Below, piece by piece: positions 22,238-34,401 of a stretch of DNA of 64,000 nt. Source of the stretch: Calamus simplicifolius (Eukaryota > Streptophyta > Magnoliopsida > Arecales > Arecaceae); assembly GCA_900491605.1 (NCBI GenBank), contig UESW01004566.1:439584-503583 (forward strand). The letters are read 5' to 3'. Each line of letters opens with the position of its first letter. Position 1 is the first letter of the stretch. The notes beneath the pieces were generated by a model. That model was not told the origin of the DNA, ran no database searches, and was given only the letters and a program-made list of their open reading frames with translations. The position numbers and the translations under genes were made by a program.

Positions 22238-22985
22238 ATGAGTATAAACATCAACCTTAGGAATATTTTAGAATCCAACAAATTGACTGGACTCAACTTC
22301 CCTGATTGGCTAAGGAATGTAAGGATCGTTCTTCGATCTAAAAAAATTCTTTTTGTCCTATATGAGGTTGCACCGGAGGTCCCACTAGCGGATGCTCCGA
22401 CTAAGGTTCATGTGGCATACAACCGGTATAAAGATGCTGAAGACATGGCCACATGTTTGATGTTGGCCTCGATATCACCTGATCTTCAAAAACAGCATGA
22501 GCATATGAATGCTCAGGAGATTTTGATGCACTTGCAAGAGTTGTTTGGTGCACAGTCTCGATATGAGAGGTTTCAAACTTCTAAAGAGCTGTTTCAGTGC
22601 AAAATGACTAAGGATTCATCAGTGGGTGCCCACGTACTGAAAATGATTAATCTAATTGAGAAGTTGGCACGACTGGGTTTTGTGATGGATCATGAACTAA
22701 GTATTGACTTGGTTCTATAGTCATTACCTCCCAGCTATTCGTAGTTTGTTCTTAATTTCAACATGAACAAGCTAGAGATGACTCTACCTGAGCTCGTGAA
22801 TATGCTGAGGAATGTCGAGCCCAACATTAAGAAAGAAAAGGGGTAGGTTATGGTCGTAGAGTCCTTTGGCGCTCGTAAGAAGCGGCCAAAGAAGAATAAG
22901 GTCCAAAGGCCAAGGCGACTAAACCAAATAAGGGCATTAAGAAAAACAAAGTAGCCAAGGGAAGTCACTTATGTGGCAAGGGCAC
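22238..22985 (+). pseudogene. Copia gag (UBN2-type), truncated by a stop
   Basis: The start MSININLRNILESNKLTGL leads into LNFPDWLRNVRIVLRSKK, a Copia gag N-terminus, then LMLASISPDLQKQHEHM and QELFGAQSRYERFQTSKELF, the UBN2 gag core. A stop at 22718-22720 (TAG) is followed in frame by similarity to NMNKLEMTLPELVNML. The zinc knuckle near 22965-23000 (GHWKRNCKA) is in a shifted frame and has lost its first Cys pair. Confidence 0.88.
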
Positions 22986-25900
22986 TGGAAGCGAAACTGC
23001 AAGGCTTATCTGGCTAGCCTGAAAGAAAAGAAACATATAGATGCTTCTACATCAGGTATATTTATGATTGAGATGTTTTCTTCTGTTACTTCTTATTCCA
23101 CTTGGGTATTGGATACTGGTTGTGGATCTCATATTTGTATTAATATGCAGATGATAAGAAGCAGTAGAAAGCTGAAAAAAGATGAAGTGATCCTGCGCAT
23201 AGGAAATGAGCAAAGGTTGTTGCTTTAGCTATAGGATCTTATTCTTTGTCTTTGCCTACTGGGCTTGTAATGGAGCTTAGTAATTGTTACTATGTTCCAA
23301 ACATAACAAAGAATATTATTTCCATTTCATCTTGTAAATGATGGATATACATTTGAAATTGGAAATAAAGGAATTTTAATTTTTAAAAATGAAATGTTAT
23401 TTGGTTCTGCTGAAATGTTCAACGGGATTTATGTTTTGAATTTACAATGCCCTATTCTCAATGTAGAAACTAAGGAATTAAAATCAAATAATTCTAAGAA
23501 CTCGTTTCTATGGCACTATCATTTAGGCCATGTAAATGAAACACGTTTAACCAAGTTACATAAGGATGGCTACTTGGGCTCATTCGATTGGGAATCGTTT
23601 GAGGAATATGAGTTGTGCTTACGTGGCAAAATGACTAAGTCATCCTTTACTAAAAAGGGTGAGCGAGCAACTGAATGTTTAGGACTAGTACATTCGGATG
23701 TATGTGGTCCTATCAATATTCAGCAATAGAAGATTTTTCTTACTTCATCACATTTATAGATGACCATAGCAGTATGGTTATGTATATCTAATGAAGCACA
23801 AATTTAAAGCCTTTGAAAAGTTCAAATAATTCAGATCGAGGTAGAAAAACAAAGTGGCAAAAGTATTAAGATACTTCATTAGATCGAGGTGGGGAATACT
23901 TAAGCCATGAGTTCTTAGAATATTTGAAGGAGAATGGGATTCTCTCTCAGTGGACTCCTTCTGGTACGCCACAGCATAATGGTGTATCAAAAAGAGAAAT
24001 CGCACATTATTAGATATGGTGCGATCAATGATGAGCCTTACAAATCTTTCAAAAATGTTTTGGGGTTATGCCCTACACACAGCCGAATACACTCTAAACC
24101 GAGTTCCATCTAAGTCGGTTAGTTCCACTCCCTATGAGATATGGTGTGGAAAGAAGCCAACCCTTAGTCATCTAAGGATTTGGGGTTGCTATGCTTATGT
24201 AAAGCGTAATGAGTCGGACAAGCTAGGAGCTAGATCCGACAAGTGTAATTTTATGGGGTATCCTAAAGAAACAAAAGGATACTACTTCTACCACCCACTC
24301 GAGCAAAAGGTTTTTGTCTCAAGGCATACCATATTCCTAGAGAATGAGATTTTTCTAAGAAACGACAGTAGCAGAAATATTGAAATTAGTGAAACTCAAG
24401 AACCATAAATTGATACAGACCGATTAGATGACATGGAGCAAATGCCTAATGCGTGGAAGTTGAGCAGGAGACTCAACTCACATTCAGGCAACATTTAGTT
24501 AGCCTCTATCAGAAATGATGGAGAAACAAGTAGCTCCAAGTACACATCAGCTACGTAGGTCTAGTAGAACACATCATATTCCTGAGAGATATAGATTTCT
24601 TATAGAAGATGATGAGCCTACTAACTACGAGAAAGCAATTTGTGATTGACTCTAAGAGATGGCTTGAAGCCATGAAGTCTGAAATGGACTCCATGTACGA
24701 CAACCAAGTATGAACTTTGGTTGATCTATGAAGGGATAAAACCTATTGGTGCAAATGGGTCTTCAAGAAGAAGATGACATGGATGGTAATATGATTACCT
24801 ATAAGGCAAGGCTAGTTGCAAAAGGTTACAAGCAAAGGCAAGGTGACTTTGATTAAACCTTTTCTCCTGTAGCCATGCTTAAGTCCATAAGGATTTTGCT
24901 TGCGATTGCAGCCTATTATGATTATGAGATATGACAAATGGATGTCAAGACTGCCTTCCTAAATGGTGATTTAGTGGAGGATGTGTATATACACAACTGA
25001 GGGTTTTGAGTCCATTGATTCTCAAAAGGTATGCAAGCTGCAAAGGTCCATTTATGGACTTAAGCAAGCTCTAGAAGTTGGAACATCCGTTTTGATGAAA
25101 CAATCAAAAAGTTTGATTTTATCAAAAATGAAGATGATCCATGTATATACAAGAAGATTAGTGGGAGTTTATTATTTTCTGATATTATATAGATGACATA
25201 TTATTATAGGAAACAATGTATCCTTGCTGCAAGAAGTGAAGGATTGGTTGTCCAGCAAATTCTCCATGAAAGATTTGGGAGAAGCAGCCTACATACTGGG
25301 TATTAAGATCTATAGAGATAGATTTAGGAGGTTGCTTGGATTGTTCCAATCAACGTACATTGATAAAGTGCTAAAACGGTTTAGCATGGAGGAATCCAAG
25401 AAGGGATTCCTACCGATATTGCATGGGATACATCTCTCCAAGGACATGAGTCCTAAGACCCAAATGGAGAGAGAGCACATGAATAGGATTCCATATGCCT
25501 CAGCAATCAGATTCATCATGTATGTGATGCTATTTACGAGACTGATGTTTCTTATGCATTGAGTATCACTAGTAATACCAAGCAAACCCTGGTGAGAAAC
25601 ATTGGATGGCCGTCAAGAATATCCTTAAGTACTTACGAAGGACTAAGGATATGTTCTTGGTTTATGGAGGACCCAAACTCATAGTTCAAGGTTATACGGA
25701 TTCTAGTTTTCAGTCTGATAAAGATGATTATAAATCTCAATCAGGCTATGTCTTTACACTCAATGGTGGTGCAGTCAGCTGAAAGAGTTCCAAGCAGAAG
25801 ATGACTGCCGACTCTACGACCGAAGCCAGTACATCGTAGCATCAGATGCAGCCAAAGAAGCAATTTGGATCAAAAAGTTCATCACTGAACTTGGTGTGTT

Positions 25901-26110
25901 CAAGCATTGCTGATCTAATACACTTGTATTGTGACAACAATGGAGCTATTGTGCAAGCTAAGGAGCTAAGGTCTCATCAGAGGTCCAAACATGTACTCAT
26001 AAAATACCATGTAATTAGAGAGATTATTGGTAGAAATGATGTAAAAATAGAATGAGTCCCCACTGAGGATAATGTAGCTGATCCGCTCACTAAAGCCTGC
26101 CGCAACAGAA
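22986..26110 (+). pseudogene. Copia pol, multiply broken
   Basis: Pieces in order: protease WVLDTGCGSHICIN (about 23100); integrase zinc module LWHYHLGHVNETRLTKLHKDG with CLRGKMTKS (23510-23650) and HSDVCGP; integrase C-terminal WGYALHTAEYTLNRVPSK (24060); RT QMDVKTAFLNGDLVEDVYI (24930); LQRSIYGLKQA; a disrupted YxDD region at about 25180; KFSMKDLGEAAYILGIKI; RNase H GYTDSSFQSDKDDYKSQSG (25690); and YCDNNGAIVQAKE with ADPLTKA at the end (26090). Stops and indels occur every few hundred bases, so this copy cannot make active enzyme. Confidence 0.9.
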
Positions 26111-26179
26111 GCATGATAATCATGTTAAGTCACTCGGTATTAAATACATGGGTGAATGGCTCTAGTGCAAGTGGAAGAT

Positions 26180-28185
26180 TATTAGTATATGCCCTAAATC
26201 CAATTGGATTAAATGATGTATATATTCTATGAATACAAATCAAATAAAATGGTTTCTTTATCTATCCAGATGTCTTTTATTTGATATATTTGTCTGTGAA
26301 ATAAAGTCCAAAAGAATGTGAACCATGCAAATAAATTTGTAATAGAGATTACAAATTGTGAGATCCAAATTGCACGTTATGGTTTGATTCTTTAAACTTT
26401 TTTGGTCGATGTGTATGGGACTGGATACCATCGAACACCGTGAGACTGGCACACATTGCATATCCTCATCCTTGGGGTGAGCAGTGATTTCACAAGCTGA
26501 AGTATAAAGATACTTGGATAGGTGTGCGGATGCTCGTTATTGTAACGATGCATTGGATGACCCATACAGAGATCCCATATGGATATCTATATAGTATCGA
26601 TGGTTGATCTCTAATGACGGTGGTGTGAGTGATCCTTTGACTTGAGATCTTCATTGCATCTCATGTGTGGAATGTCATGCTTTGACGACATCCAAACATC
26701 GCTCTAGTCATGGGTGGAAATATGGTGTCGGTTGGGAATGACACGAAACATATAAAGATGGTGTTTGATCAAGAAGGATTCATCTCCCTTGATAGAAAGG
26801 GTTATATCCCACGACCACTTGATGGATTAAATTGATTGTTAAATCCTTGCAAGGTTGAGTTGGAATTTGAAATAGTTTCGAAGTTCTAATTCATATAAGT
26901 CAATTTTTTCTGAGATCAAGTAAACAAAGTTCAATTACAGGGTTGACACATTCCATACCACTGATTGATCTGGGATATATGACAAAGGATTTGATCATAC
27001 GGTAACCGTTCATGGACATGTGTTGTTGATGGTCACGTCAATAAAACCTTTAGCAGTTGGGTGGTCATGATGCTTTGCTAGAGGCCTCTCATGATCTATA
27101 ATTATGTTATTGACTTGGACAAAGAGTTGTCTAATCATTCCTAGGGTTTGTAATTAGGAGATGATTATTGCCAACATGTTAAAGGGCCTAATGGGTCACA
27201 CGCATTAAGGATAATTTTGGATGAATTAAAATGAGAATTAAATTAGATTTAATTCAGATAAGATGATCAATTAAATAATTGGGTAAGACCCAATTTAAAG
27301 AAGATAAAATAATAATGGATATGATTCATTATAGTAGAAGAAATGTTAAGGAGAAATTATTTGTGCATATGATGAACAAATAATTGGATACCCAAATATG
27401 ACTTGATCCATGTGATGGATGGCTTTGATTATTTGGGTGTGGATGGAAAATCTCAGCTATGTGAAGATGGAATCATGCCAATGGGATGAGGCATAATGAA
27501 TCTCTACGGTTCGATGATGAACACGTACAGATTGGGGCATGTAGTTATGAGATAACTAACTCCTAATTTCAAAGGCTGAGATTGTGACACTTGGATTAAC
27601 ATTACCATGAGAATGGGAGTTTTTCTGTTTCCCTGGATTAATGTTACTATGACGTTACCATGAAAAGAGGTCACTTTTGTTTCCTTGGATTAAGGTTACC
27701 ATGACGTTACCATGAAAAGAGGTCTCTTCTTCTCCCTTGGAACGTTTCTTTCTCTCCCTCTCTCTATAAATATGGTTCCTTCCTCCTAGGAAGAGAGAGC
27801 GTGAGCGTGAGAAGAAAAAGATTAGATCTTTTAGATCTTCAAAGATATCTTCTGTTTTGAATATTTTTATAAGGGATTCAAGAGGCGCTAGCACCCCTCT
27901 CTCCCTAAGTGTCATCTTCATGCCTTAAGGTCTTCATCCACTCTTCTCCGCGTGGATCACCGTTAGAGGCCGGACACATGGATGGCTAGTGGCAAAGGAT
28001 TCATCGGCTTCATCATTTGCTACATCGATAAAGGACTTAGGTCTGAATAAATCTAATATTTTAGATTTTATTTGTAATTTAATGAATCTGTTCCTAAGGA
28101 TCCTGGGCATCAGGGAATTTTGTATTATATCTTATGCTATGTTTTCATGAATTTGATTCATATCTAGAATACATAATTCCCAACA
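26180..28185 (+). repeat. 3' LTR, TATA box retained
   Basis: It begins TATTAGTATATGCCC (TG to TA change at the first position pair) and ends ATTCCCAACA, followed by the target copy AAATA. It keeps the CT-rich block and TATA box missing from the 5' LTR. Confidence 0.93.
27765..27772 (+). promoter_or_regulatory. TATA box in the 3' LTR
   Basis: TATAAATA follows a CT-rich run (TCTCTCCCTCTCTC). Any transcript would run out of the element toward 28.2 kb. The matching segment is deleted in the 5' LTR. Confidence 0.7.
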
Positions 28186-28320
28186 AAATATCCAAACATT
28201 CACAAAATAAGTAGACTTTTAATTATCCATAAATAATGATGCCAAAAAATGTACAACAATCTCTCAACACTATTTTTAATAAATACTACTTCACGCTTGA
28301 TCCAAGAGTCATAAATCAAT

Positions 28321-29743
28321 TGTTGACCCCACATTGATTGTCACATTGATTTTGATGATAAAAAAATAATTAAGTAAGCGGTTAATGATTTTTGCATGGA
28401 GTTATAGTGAAATACAAGTATTCACAAGTCATCAAAAGAAGAATATGGAATTCAAGCCCTCACCAATATCTTTGACTCAAGAAAGAAAGGTTGAAAGAAG
28501 AGTAATGTCAAAGAAGGATAGCTCAAGCCTTAAATGGTCTTGATTCAGATGTTTGGAAAGATATTCCATGAAGAAGAATTAAGATACAAGAGGTAGCACC
28601 CTTGGATTTATCAAAATAAGAAGTTTCATGTCCTTAGAATGAATTTTGTTGATTTGAAACTAAAAGCCAGCTCCTATGCCAACTACTGAGATGAATTTAA
28701 GTGTTAAACTAAAGTTACATAGAGTATGGTTCAATTAATCGGCATGGTAGCCGATTAATATGAGAAGAATCTATCACAGAATAAAGTAGCCGACTCTCAT
28801 GCTAGCTACTGAGGTAAATTTAAGTGTCAGACTGAAGTTACAGAAAGCATGGTTCAATTAGTTGGCATGGTGTCAACTAACATGAGAAAATTTCATCTCA
28901 AAATAAAGTAGCCAACTCTCATGCCAGCTATTGAATGAAATCTAAGTCACAGATAACAATTATAGCAGCCAAAAGCCAATTAGTTGGCATAGTAACTGAC
29001 TACTGTGACATCTTACAGTGAGCACAATGAAGTTAGTTGGCATGGTAGCCGACTAACCCAATAACAAGCTTTCTAACAGCTAGTTCTAACATGTTCTAAG
29101 TATGAAAATAGAAGGAAAAACTTTAAAAAAAAATCAAAGAGATTTCAGCCTTCTTTGTTTCAAGAGTTGTTGTACTTCAAGGGATTCAAGGTCATTAAAA
29201 GCTTATTCAAGGCTCCACCAAACAATTCAAGAATCTTCCTTAAGTGCTTATGGTATAGCATTCAAGAAGAAGAAGATCATTTAAGAGGAATTCTTTCATA
29301 AATTTGTAAAATGTCATTATTGTCTTATTTACTCACTTATGAGCTTCCATACTTTGATACTTGTATTATTTCCTACTTGTTTGAGTTTCAACTTGGTTGA
29401 AACTTGTCTTGGGTGTACCAGACCCGAAATTGATGGTTTGTGTGGCCTCTTTGTGCCATGTAAACGAGAAGCTAGCTGAGTTAGCTAGGAATTGTAATTG
29501 TTGAGAAAACGATTAGTGGAGTGATTCCTAAGAGGCTCTTAGGGAGTGAATGTAGATGCAAGATTGGCACCAAACCACTATAAATTTCTTGTATTTGTAT
29601 GTGATTGGCTTCTTATACTTAATTGCTCTTCACTTCATTTCACATAAAATTTTTAGATCCTTGATTTTTAAAATTACACATACTTGTTGATTATTTAAAA
29701 GAATTCAATTCATCCTTCTTTTGGATGGTTTAACTGGGCAACA
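28321..29743 (+). mobile_element. Solo LTR, Sirevirus-like
   Basis: TGTTGACCCCACATTG at the start and TAACTGGGCAACA at the end give TGTTG/CAACA termini as in the Sirevirus LTR at 5596-7316. A perfect 5-bp target duplication TCAAT (28316-28320 and 29744-29748) flanks it, and no internal element sequence is present. This is the signature of LTR-LTR recombination. Inside, the imperfect palindrome AGTTGGCATGGTAGCCGACT and variants recur about six times (28738-29055). Confidence 0.88.
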
Positions 29744-29748
29744 TCAAT

Positions 29749-30470
29749 CATAATATGATTTAATAAACAAAATAAAGGAGCCAAATATCAAACAAAATAT
29801 GGCAGTTTATAAATCTCAAAATATAATTTAATACAAAATATTTATAAATTTAGAATATTTCAAAATTTATTAAAATAATAAATCTTATGTGATGTATTAT
29901 CACTATAAACAATTTTGGATACGACAAATCTTACTATTAGGCCATAAATTTGCAATGTTATATTTTCAAAAAATAATTTATTTTTATAAAAAATTGAAAA
30001 TGCTACCTTATCTCATAGATGTCTTCAGTAAAACCAAATAACCATTTCACTAAAATTCTTTGAGATCTAATAATTCAAACATCATACAAGTCTTAACTCA
30101 ATATCACTTTAGTATTCTCACTTAATTTCTTAAAATTCCTTAATTTTTAATTTTATTAATACTCTTTTTTTTAACATGTTCTAACCTACTGGAATGCGAG
30201 GCGACACCGGGTTTCTGACGCCCTCGTAACTCGATGGGAAGCTGCTTCACGGTTCAGAATAGAGAGAGAGAGAGACATCTTATAGAGAGAGAAAATAAAG
30301 AGACTGAAAAACGAATTTAAGAGAGAGAGAGAGACATCTTATGAAAGGGCAGCACCCTGATTTGAAGATAAGCCTGGGTGTGGGACCCAGGCACCATAAT
30401 TACTCACCAGCAATTATCATGTAAGAAAAGGAAAAGACTTTGTACATCGCAGCAAGTCCCTATGGTGCAA
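29749..30470. other. Non-coding AT-rich stretch with GA-rich repeats
   Basis: There is no supported gene. At about 30259-30345 two GA microsatellite runs are each followed by GACATCTTAT, a roughly 75-base tandem duplication. Confidence 0.6.
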
Positions 30471-31384
30471 TACCCATTAAAAAATGTTAAGAAAAAAAAA
30501 AACTCACCTTAGTTTTAAGCTTATCACCCGTAGTTTCATGACATCCTAGTTTTAAACTCACGACATCCTAGTTTTAGGTTAAAACACCCGTTTAAAAAGG
30601 TATCGATACATATTCAAAAAAAACTGAACGGGTATTAATGCACGTCAAAATTAAATAGCTATTAAGAAAGCAAAAAAAATTTACGACACCCTAGTTATAA
30701 AACTAAGACACCCGTTAAAAAGCAAAAAATACTTACGACACCCTAGTTATAAAGCCACGACACCGTAGTTATAAAGCCACGACACCCACTCGTCTATACA
30801 AATTCCAAAAAAACTGGTATTATTGCACGTCATATCAAAATAAAGACACCTATTAAAAAGCAAAAAAATACTTACGACACCCTAATTATAAAGCTATGAC
30901 ACCGTAGTTATAAAGCCACGACACCCACTCGTCTGTACACAAATTCCAAAAAAAGCTGGTATTAATGCACGTCATGTCAAAATAAAGACACCTATTAAAA
31001 AAACTAAAAAAAAGCCACGACACCGTAGTTATAAGCCACGACACCCGTTCAAAAAGCAAAAAAAAACTCACGACATCTTAGTTTTAAACTCACGATACCT
31101 AGTTTTAAGCTTAAGACACCCGTTTAGAAAAAGTGTTTATACATGGATTCCAAAAAAAAACTGAATGGGTATTATTGCGGTTTTTTTTGAAGTTATATAC
31201 AGACACCTTTTTGAACGAGTGTCTTAAGCTTAAAACTAGGGTGTCGTGAGTTTAAAATTAGGATGTCATGATTTTTTTTTTTTTTTTTGAATGGGTGTCT
31301 TCACTTTTTAACGTGTCGTAAGCTTAAAACTAGGGTGTCGTAAGTTTTTTTCTTGGAATGTCTTAATATTTTTTAATGAATATC
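30471..31384. mobile_element. Foldback-like element with internal tandem repeats
   Basis: Left end TACCCATTAAAAAATGTTAA and right end TTAATATTTTTTAATGAATA are inverted repeats. Further in, TTAGTTTTAAGCTTA (about 30510) is inverted as TAAGCTTAAAACTA (about 31320). Between them, blocks of ACGACACCCTAGTTATAAAG are repeated, including a tandem duplication of about 145 bases (30725 and 30870). No transposase frame is present. The class is uncertain: foldback or Mutator-like non-autonomous element. Confidence 0.6.
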
Positions 31385-31880
31385 ATGTGTATATGGACCA
31401 ATAAAAATGAACGATGCAATCCATATAGAACTTACTGCATCGGAGGCGATATACATAATCTTTTCTGTAAGAAAATCTAGAAGGTGGGCCTACCATGGTG
31501 AACTTTTTTTTCTCCATGGTGGAAACGATGCCTCTCCGAAAAACCTTCATGCAGTTTTGATTCCTTTGAACTTTGTGTGTTGTCAATGGGCTTTACCCAC
31601 TTGTTTAAACTTGCTGTTGCCTCAAACTGGACCCACCGGCGTCTCGTTTTCCAAGTATAAACTTCATCATCCCATCCAGTCTATTGGTTTGAAAAAGTCT
31701 TTTGTACAAATTTTACATAAGCTGCACTATATTTTCTTATTAGTCGATATAAATTTTAAATGACTTAACGTAATAAAAATAAAACAGGATAGTATGATAC
31801 AATCTTAAATTTTAAGCATGATATGCATTAATACATGTTTAGCTTTTTTTAAAATTTATATACAAACGAGAGACGATGCA
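31385..31880. other. Possible relic of a duplicated gene upstream region
   Basis: The stretch from 31387 (ATGTGTATATGGACCAATAA, then CATATAGAACTTACTGCA) resembles 32537-32595 upstream of the defensin-like gene (ATGTATATGGATAAATAA, then GCATAGAATTTGCTGCA). Both are followed by GGTGGGCCT. No cysteine-rich coding sequence follows here. Confidence 0.4.
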
Positions 31881-32440
31881 GTAAATATTTTCTAAATGGG
31901 TATCATAATTTCATAACTACGTATAACTAGAGTGTTGTAATTTTTTTTTAGCTTTTTGAATGGATGTAATTTTATAACTACGATGTTGTAATTTTACTAC
32001 TGCGGTATCATAATTTTTTTTCGGTTGGGATGTTGTAAAGCTTTATCTTAATATTTTCTAAATATGTGTTGTAATTTTATAACTATGGTATAGTAAATTT
32101 ACAACTCGGATCTCGTAATTTTTTTTCATTTTTTTTGAATGGATGTCGTAATTTTATAACTATTGTGTTGTAATTTTACAACTGGGTTATTGTAAATTTT
32201 TTGACCGGGATATCGTAAAGCTTTGTCTCAATGTTTTTTGAATAGGTGTCGTAATTTTATAATTAAGGTATTATAAATTTACAAATGAGGGATCGTAATT
32301 TTTTTTTTTTTTTTGGCTTTTTGAATAGATGTTGTAATTTTATAACTGGGGTGTTATAATTTTTTTTTGCTAGAATGCAATTTTATAACTGCGATATTGT
32401 AATTGTACAACTGAGATGTCTGAATATTTTTTGAAAGATA
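31881..32440. repeat. Second foldback-type tandem array
   Basis: Repeated blocks of the form GTCGTAATTTTATAACTA followed by a GTGTTGTAATTTTACAAC-like block recur at least five times. The wording is the same as in the right half of the 30471-31384 element (GGGTGTCGTAAG). It ends about 100 bases before the defensin gene's likely promoter. Confidence 0.6.
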
Positions 32441-32705
32441 AATCATCTCACTTTATTCCATCAAAAATAGCATATCATTTACGAATTCATAACCATAATC
32501 CTTGTTATTCATTCCATCACGTTCAGTCATATAAAATGTATATGGATAAATAAAAAGAGGTAAGCGCAGTCGCATAGAATTTGCTGCACTTAGGATTTTC
32601 CCTATTGGTTTTCAAGAAAGGGAGGAATATATTCTGATACTTTACCCCTACCGAAAGCAATCTGGTGGGCCTTTCCAACCCTCCCATTCCAACAAAGAGA
32701 TCCTA

Positions 32706-32745
32706 CTCGATCCATCTCCATCTCCATCTCCATCTCCATCTACAT
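32706..32745 (+). repeat. CCATCT hexanucleotide repeat in the defensin-like gene 5' leader
   Basis: About six tandem copies of CCATCT (the last ones imperfect) end some 10 bases before the ATG at 32755. In the leader they form a pyrimidine-rich tract. Confidence 0.85.
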
Positions 32746-32754
32746 CGTGAAAAG

Positions 32755-33117
32755 ATGAAGCTTGGCTGCGTTCTTCTACCTCTTCTCCTCGGCCTGCTTG
32801 TGCTCTCTTCAGGTACTCCCATGTCCATAAATAATTCCTTTGTTTCCTAGACATTGAAGAGATACGATGATGTTCATGGAACATTTTTTATTGTTGTTTG
32901 TTTTCTGAGCAGCTGCAGCTGAGGAGGAGGCCAAGCTCTTCGCCGGCAACCCAAGTTCGGTCCGGCTTCCAGAGCACACATGCCAAAAGACGATTGGACT
33001 AGCTTCGTGTAAGAAAGAGAGATGTGAGCAGGAGTGTTCTAAGGAGCCCAAAGGCAGAGGGTATGCGTAGATGCCGTCTGTTCGTGTAGCTTCTTCTGCC
33101 CACGGCCACCAGTTTAG
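32755..33117 (+). CDS. Defensin-like cysteine-rich secreted peptide gene, frame-broken
   Basis: Exon 1 (32755-32812) encodes a signal peptide (MKLGCVLLPLLLGLLVLSS) and ends at a GT donor. A 100-base intron (32813-32912, GT-AG) is followed by exon 2. The mature part shows four cysteines spaced C-x8-C-x4-C-x3-C in frame, then a stop at 33068. One frame over, directly after a G-run, the rest of a CS-alpha-beta pattern (C-x4-C-x1-C-x3-C) reads on to a stop at 33117. Together this is the eight-cysteine layout of plant defensin-like peptides, which are secreted and usually act in defence or cell signalling. One missing base near 33052-33060 explains the break. It may be a real pseudogene lesion or a homopolymer sequencing error. 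Confidence 0.72.
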
Positions 33118-33479
33118 CGGTTAATTTTTGGATGTCTCTGTTTCACGTCAGGAGTTCTTTCGTTTTTGGTGGCAGATGAGGTCAGTGTCCATGGATGTCT
33201 CCCTCCATATGTGATATGCCTCTGCTGGAGTTGCTTGCGTCCATCTTTTCTTGCAAACTTCTTTCTGTTGTTTTGATAATATAGCATAAAGTTTTCGAGG
33301 TCTCTCATGAGATGTTTCAGCTTAATGGGAATACAAAGACACAATATTTTCCTACTCGACAATAAAAATCCTATCCTCGAACGACGATGGGCTCAATGAA
33401 GGTTTTTGAAAGAGCGTTAGACTTGTTTGCACTTTCTCAGGGCACTACGCACCTAGGAATCACGATTAGGATTAAGAGT
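33118..33479. other. Downstream flank of the defensin-like gene
   Basis: Probable 3' UTR and intergenic sequence. I see no further gene. Confidence 0.5.
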
Positions 33480-34010
33480 ATGCATCCAGGGGTTCTCCTT
33501 TAGCTCGCACATGACCCACAGGTCTGTTTCGTTATAAGAAAGTAAGACGAAAGGTCCATACCAACTTGGACCATCACATCCCAAAAAGGGATCCAATTGG
33601 TGCCTTATTCTTTTTGCTTTACAATATATAAACCACTTAACCAACTCTCAAATTTCCCTATATCGAACTATTGAAAGGGTTATCACAATCTACCCCCTTA
33701 CAAAGACGACATCCTCATCACCAGGGTCAATTGATCACCCACAGGCAAGCAGAATTCTAGAGATGGCCTCCACAGGTTCAAAAGGTGGCTTCATCAATAT
33801 AGCATTTTGCCTTATAACTCCACAGATTCAAAAGGTAGCTCCCATCAATGTAGCACTTTGCCGTGTGTGGCACTTAGCTCTGCACTTTCGACTGGTGCGT
33901 GGCTCTGATACCATATTGTAATGACATGGGCCCATGAACCCGTTTCATTATAAGAAAGTAAAACGGACAAGATTCACATACAACTGAAAGAACCATTTCC
34001 ACAAACAGGC
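33480..34010 (-). mobile_element. TRIM-like miniature LTR retrotransposon
   Basis: GCTCTGATACCA at 33902-33913 is the minus-strand initiator Met primer site. ATCTACCCCCTTAC at about 33690 is the complement of a polypurine tract. On the outer sides of these two signals lie similar sequences: GTTTCGTTATAAGAAAGTAA (33527) and GTTTCATTATAAGAAAGTAA (33944), each followed by a C(A/C)TAC(A)CAACT-like stretch. The internal part is only about 210 bases and non-coding. The right LTR is short or decayed, so the outer limits are approximate. Confidence 0.5.
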
Positions 34011-34401
34011 ACTGCATTCGAGATCACCAAACAAACAAGGAAATCAAAGATTTGAATCGCACCAAGAAATCAAGAGACAGATAAACTAATCATCCCGCAA
34101 AAGAAAACACAAGAATCATAATCTAATGTTCTGAATTGATAAAAAGAAACAGGCCGGCCAACTCGACGGAGAGGTGGTGCAAGTTTTTCGAGAATCGTTG
34201 CCAGGTGCCGAGGGTGAATTGAGGGAAAACAAGGGATAAATTTGAGGCACTACTAGCATCCATCCATCCATCCATCGATAGACAAGTCGAAAACAAGTCG
34301 TCAAGCGCTTGTATTGCGATTTGAAGGAAGGTTTAGTTTTCGAGTCCTATAAAAGTTTTGCTACCATAAGAAAATAAAAGCATTGCTGGACGAAATATCA
34401 T

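Larger units (their letters stand above)
18618..28185 (+). mobile_element. Complete but decayed Ty1/copia retrotransposon with 2-kb LTRs
   Basis: The perfect 5-bp target duplication AAATA (18613-18617 and 28186-28190) flanks the element. It has LTRs of 1944 and 2006 bases, a primer site complementary to initiator Met tRNA, a 1.66-kb leader, gag and pol in Copia order, and a polypurine tract AAGTGGAAGAT before the 3' LTR. The LTRs differ by many substitutions and several indels, so it is clearly older than the 12721 element. Confidence 0.95.
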
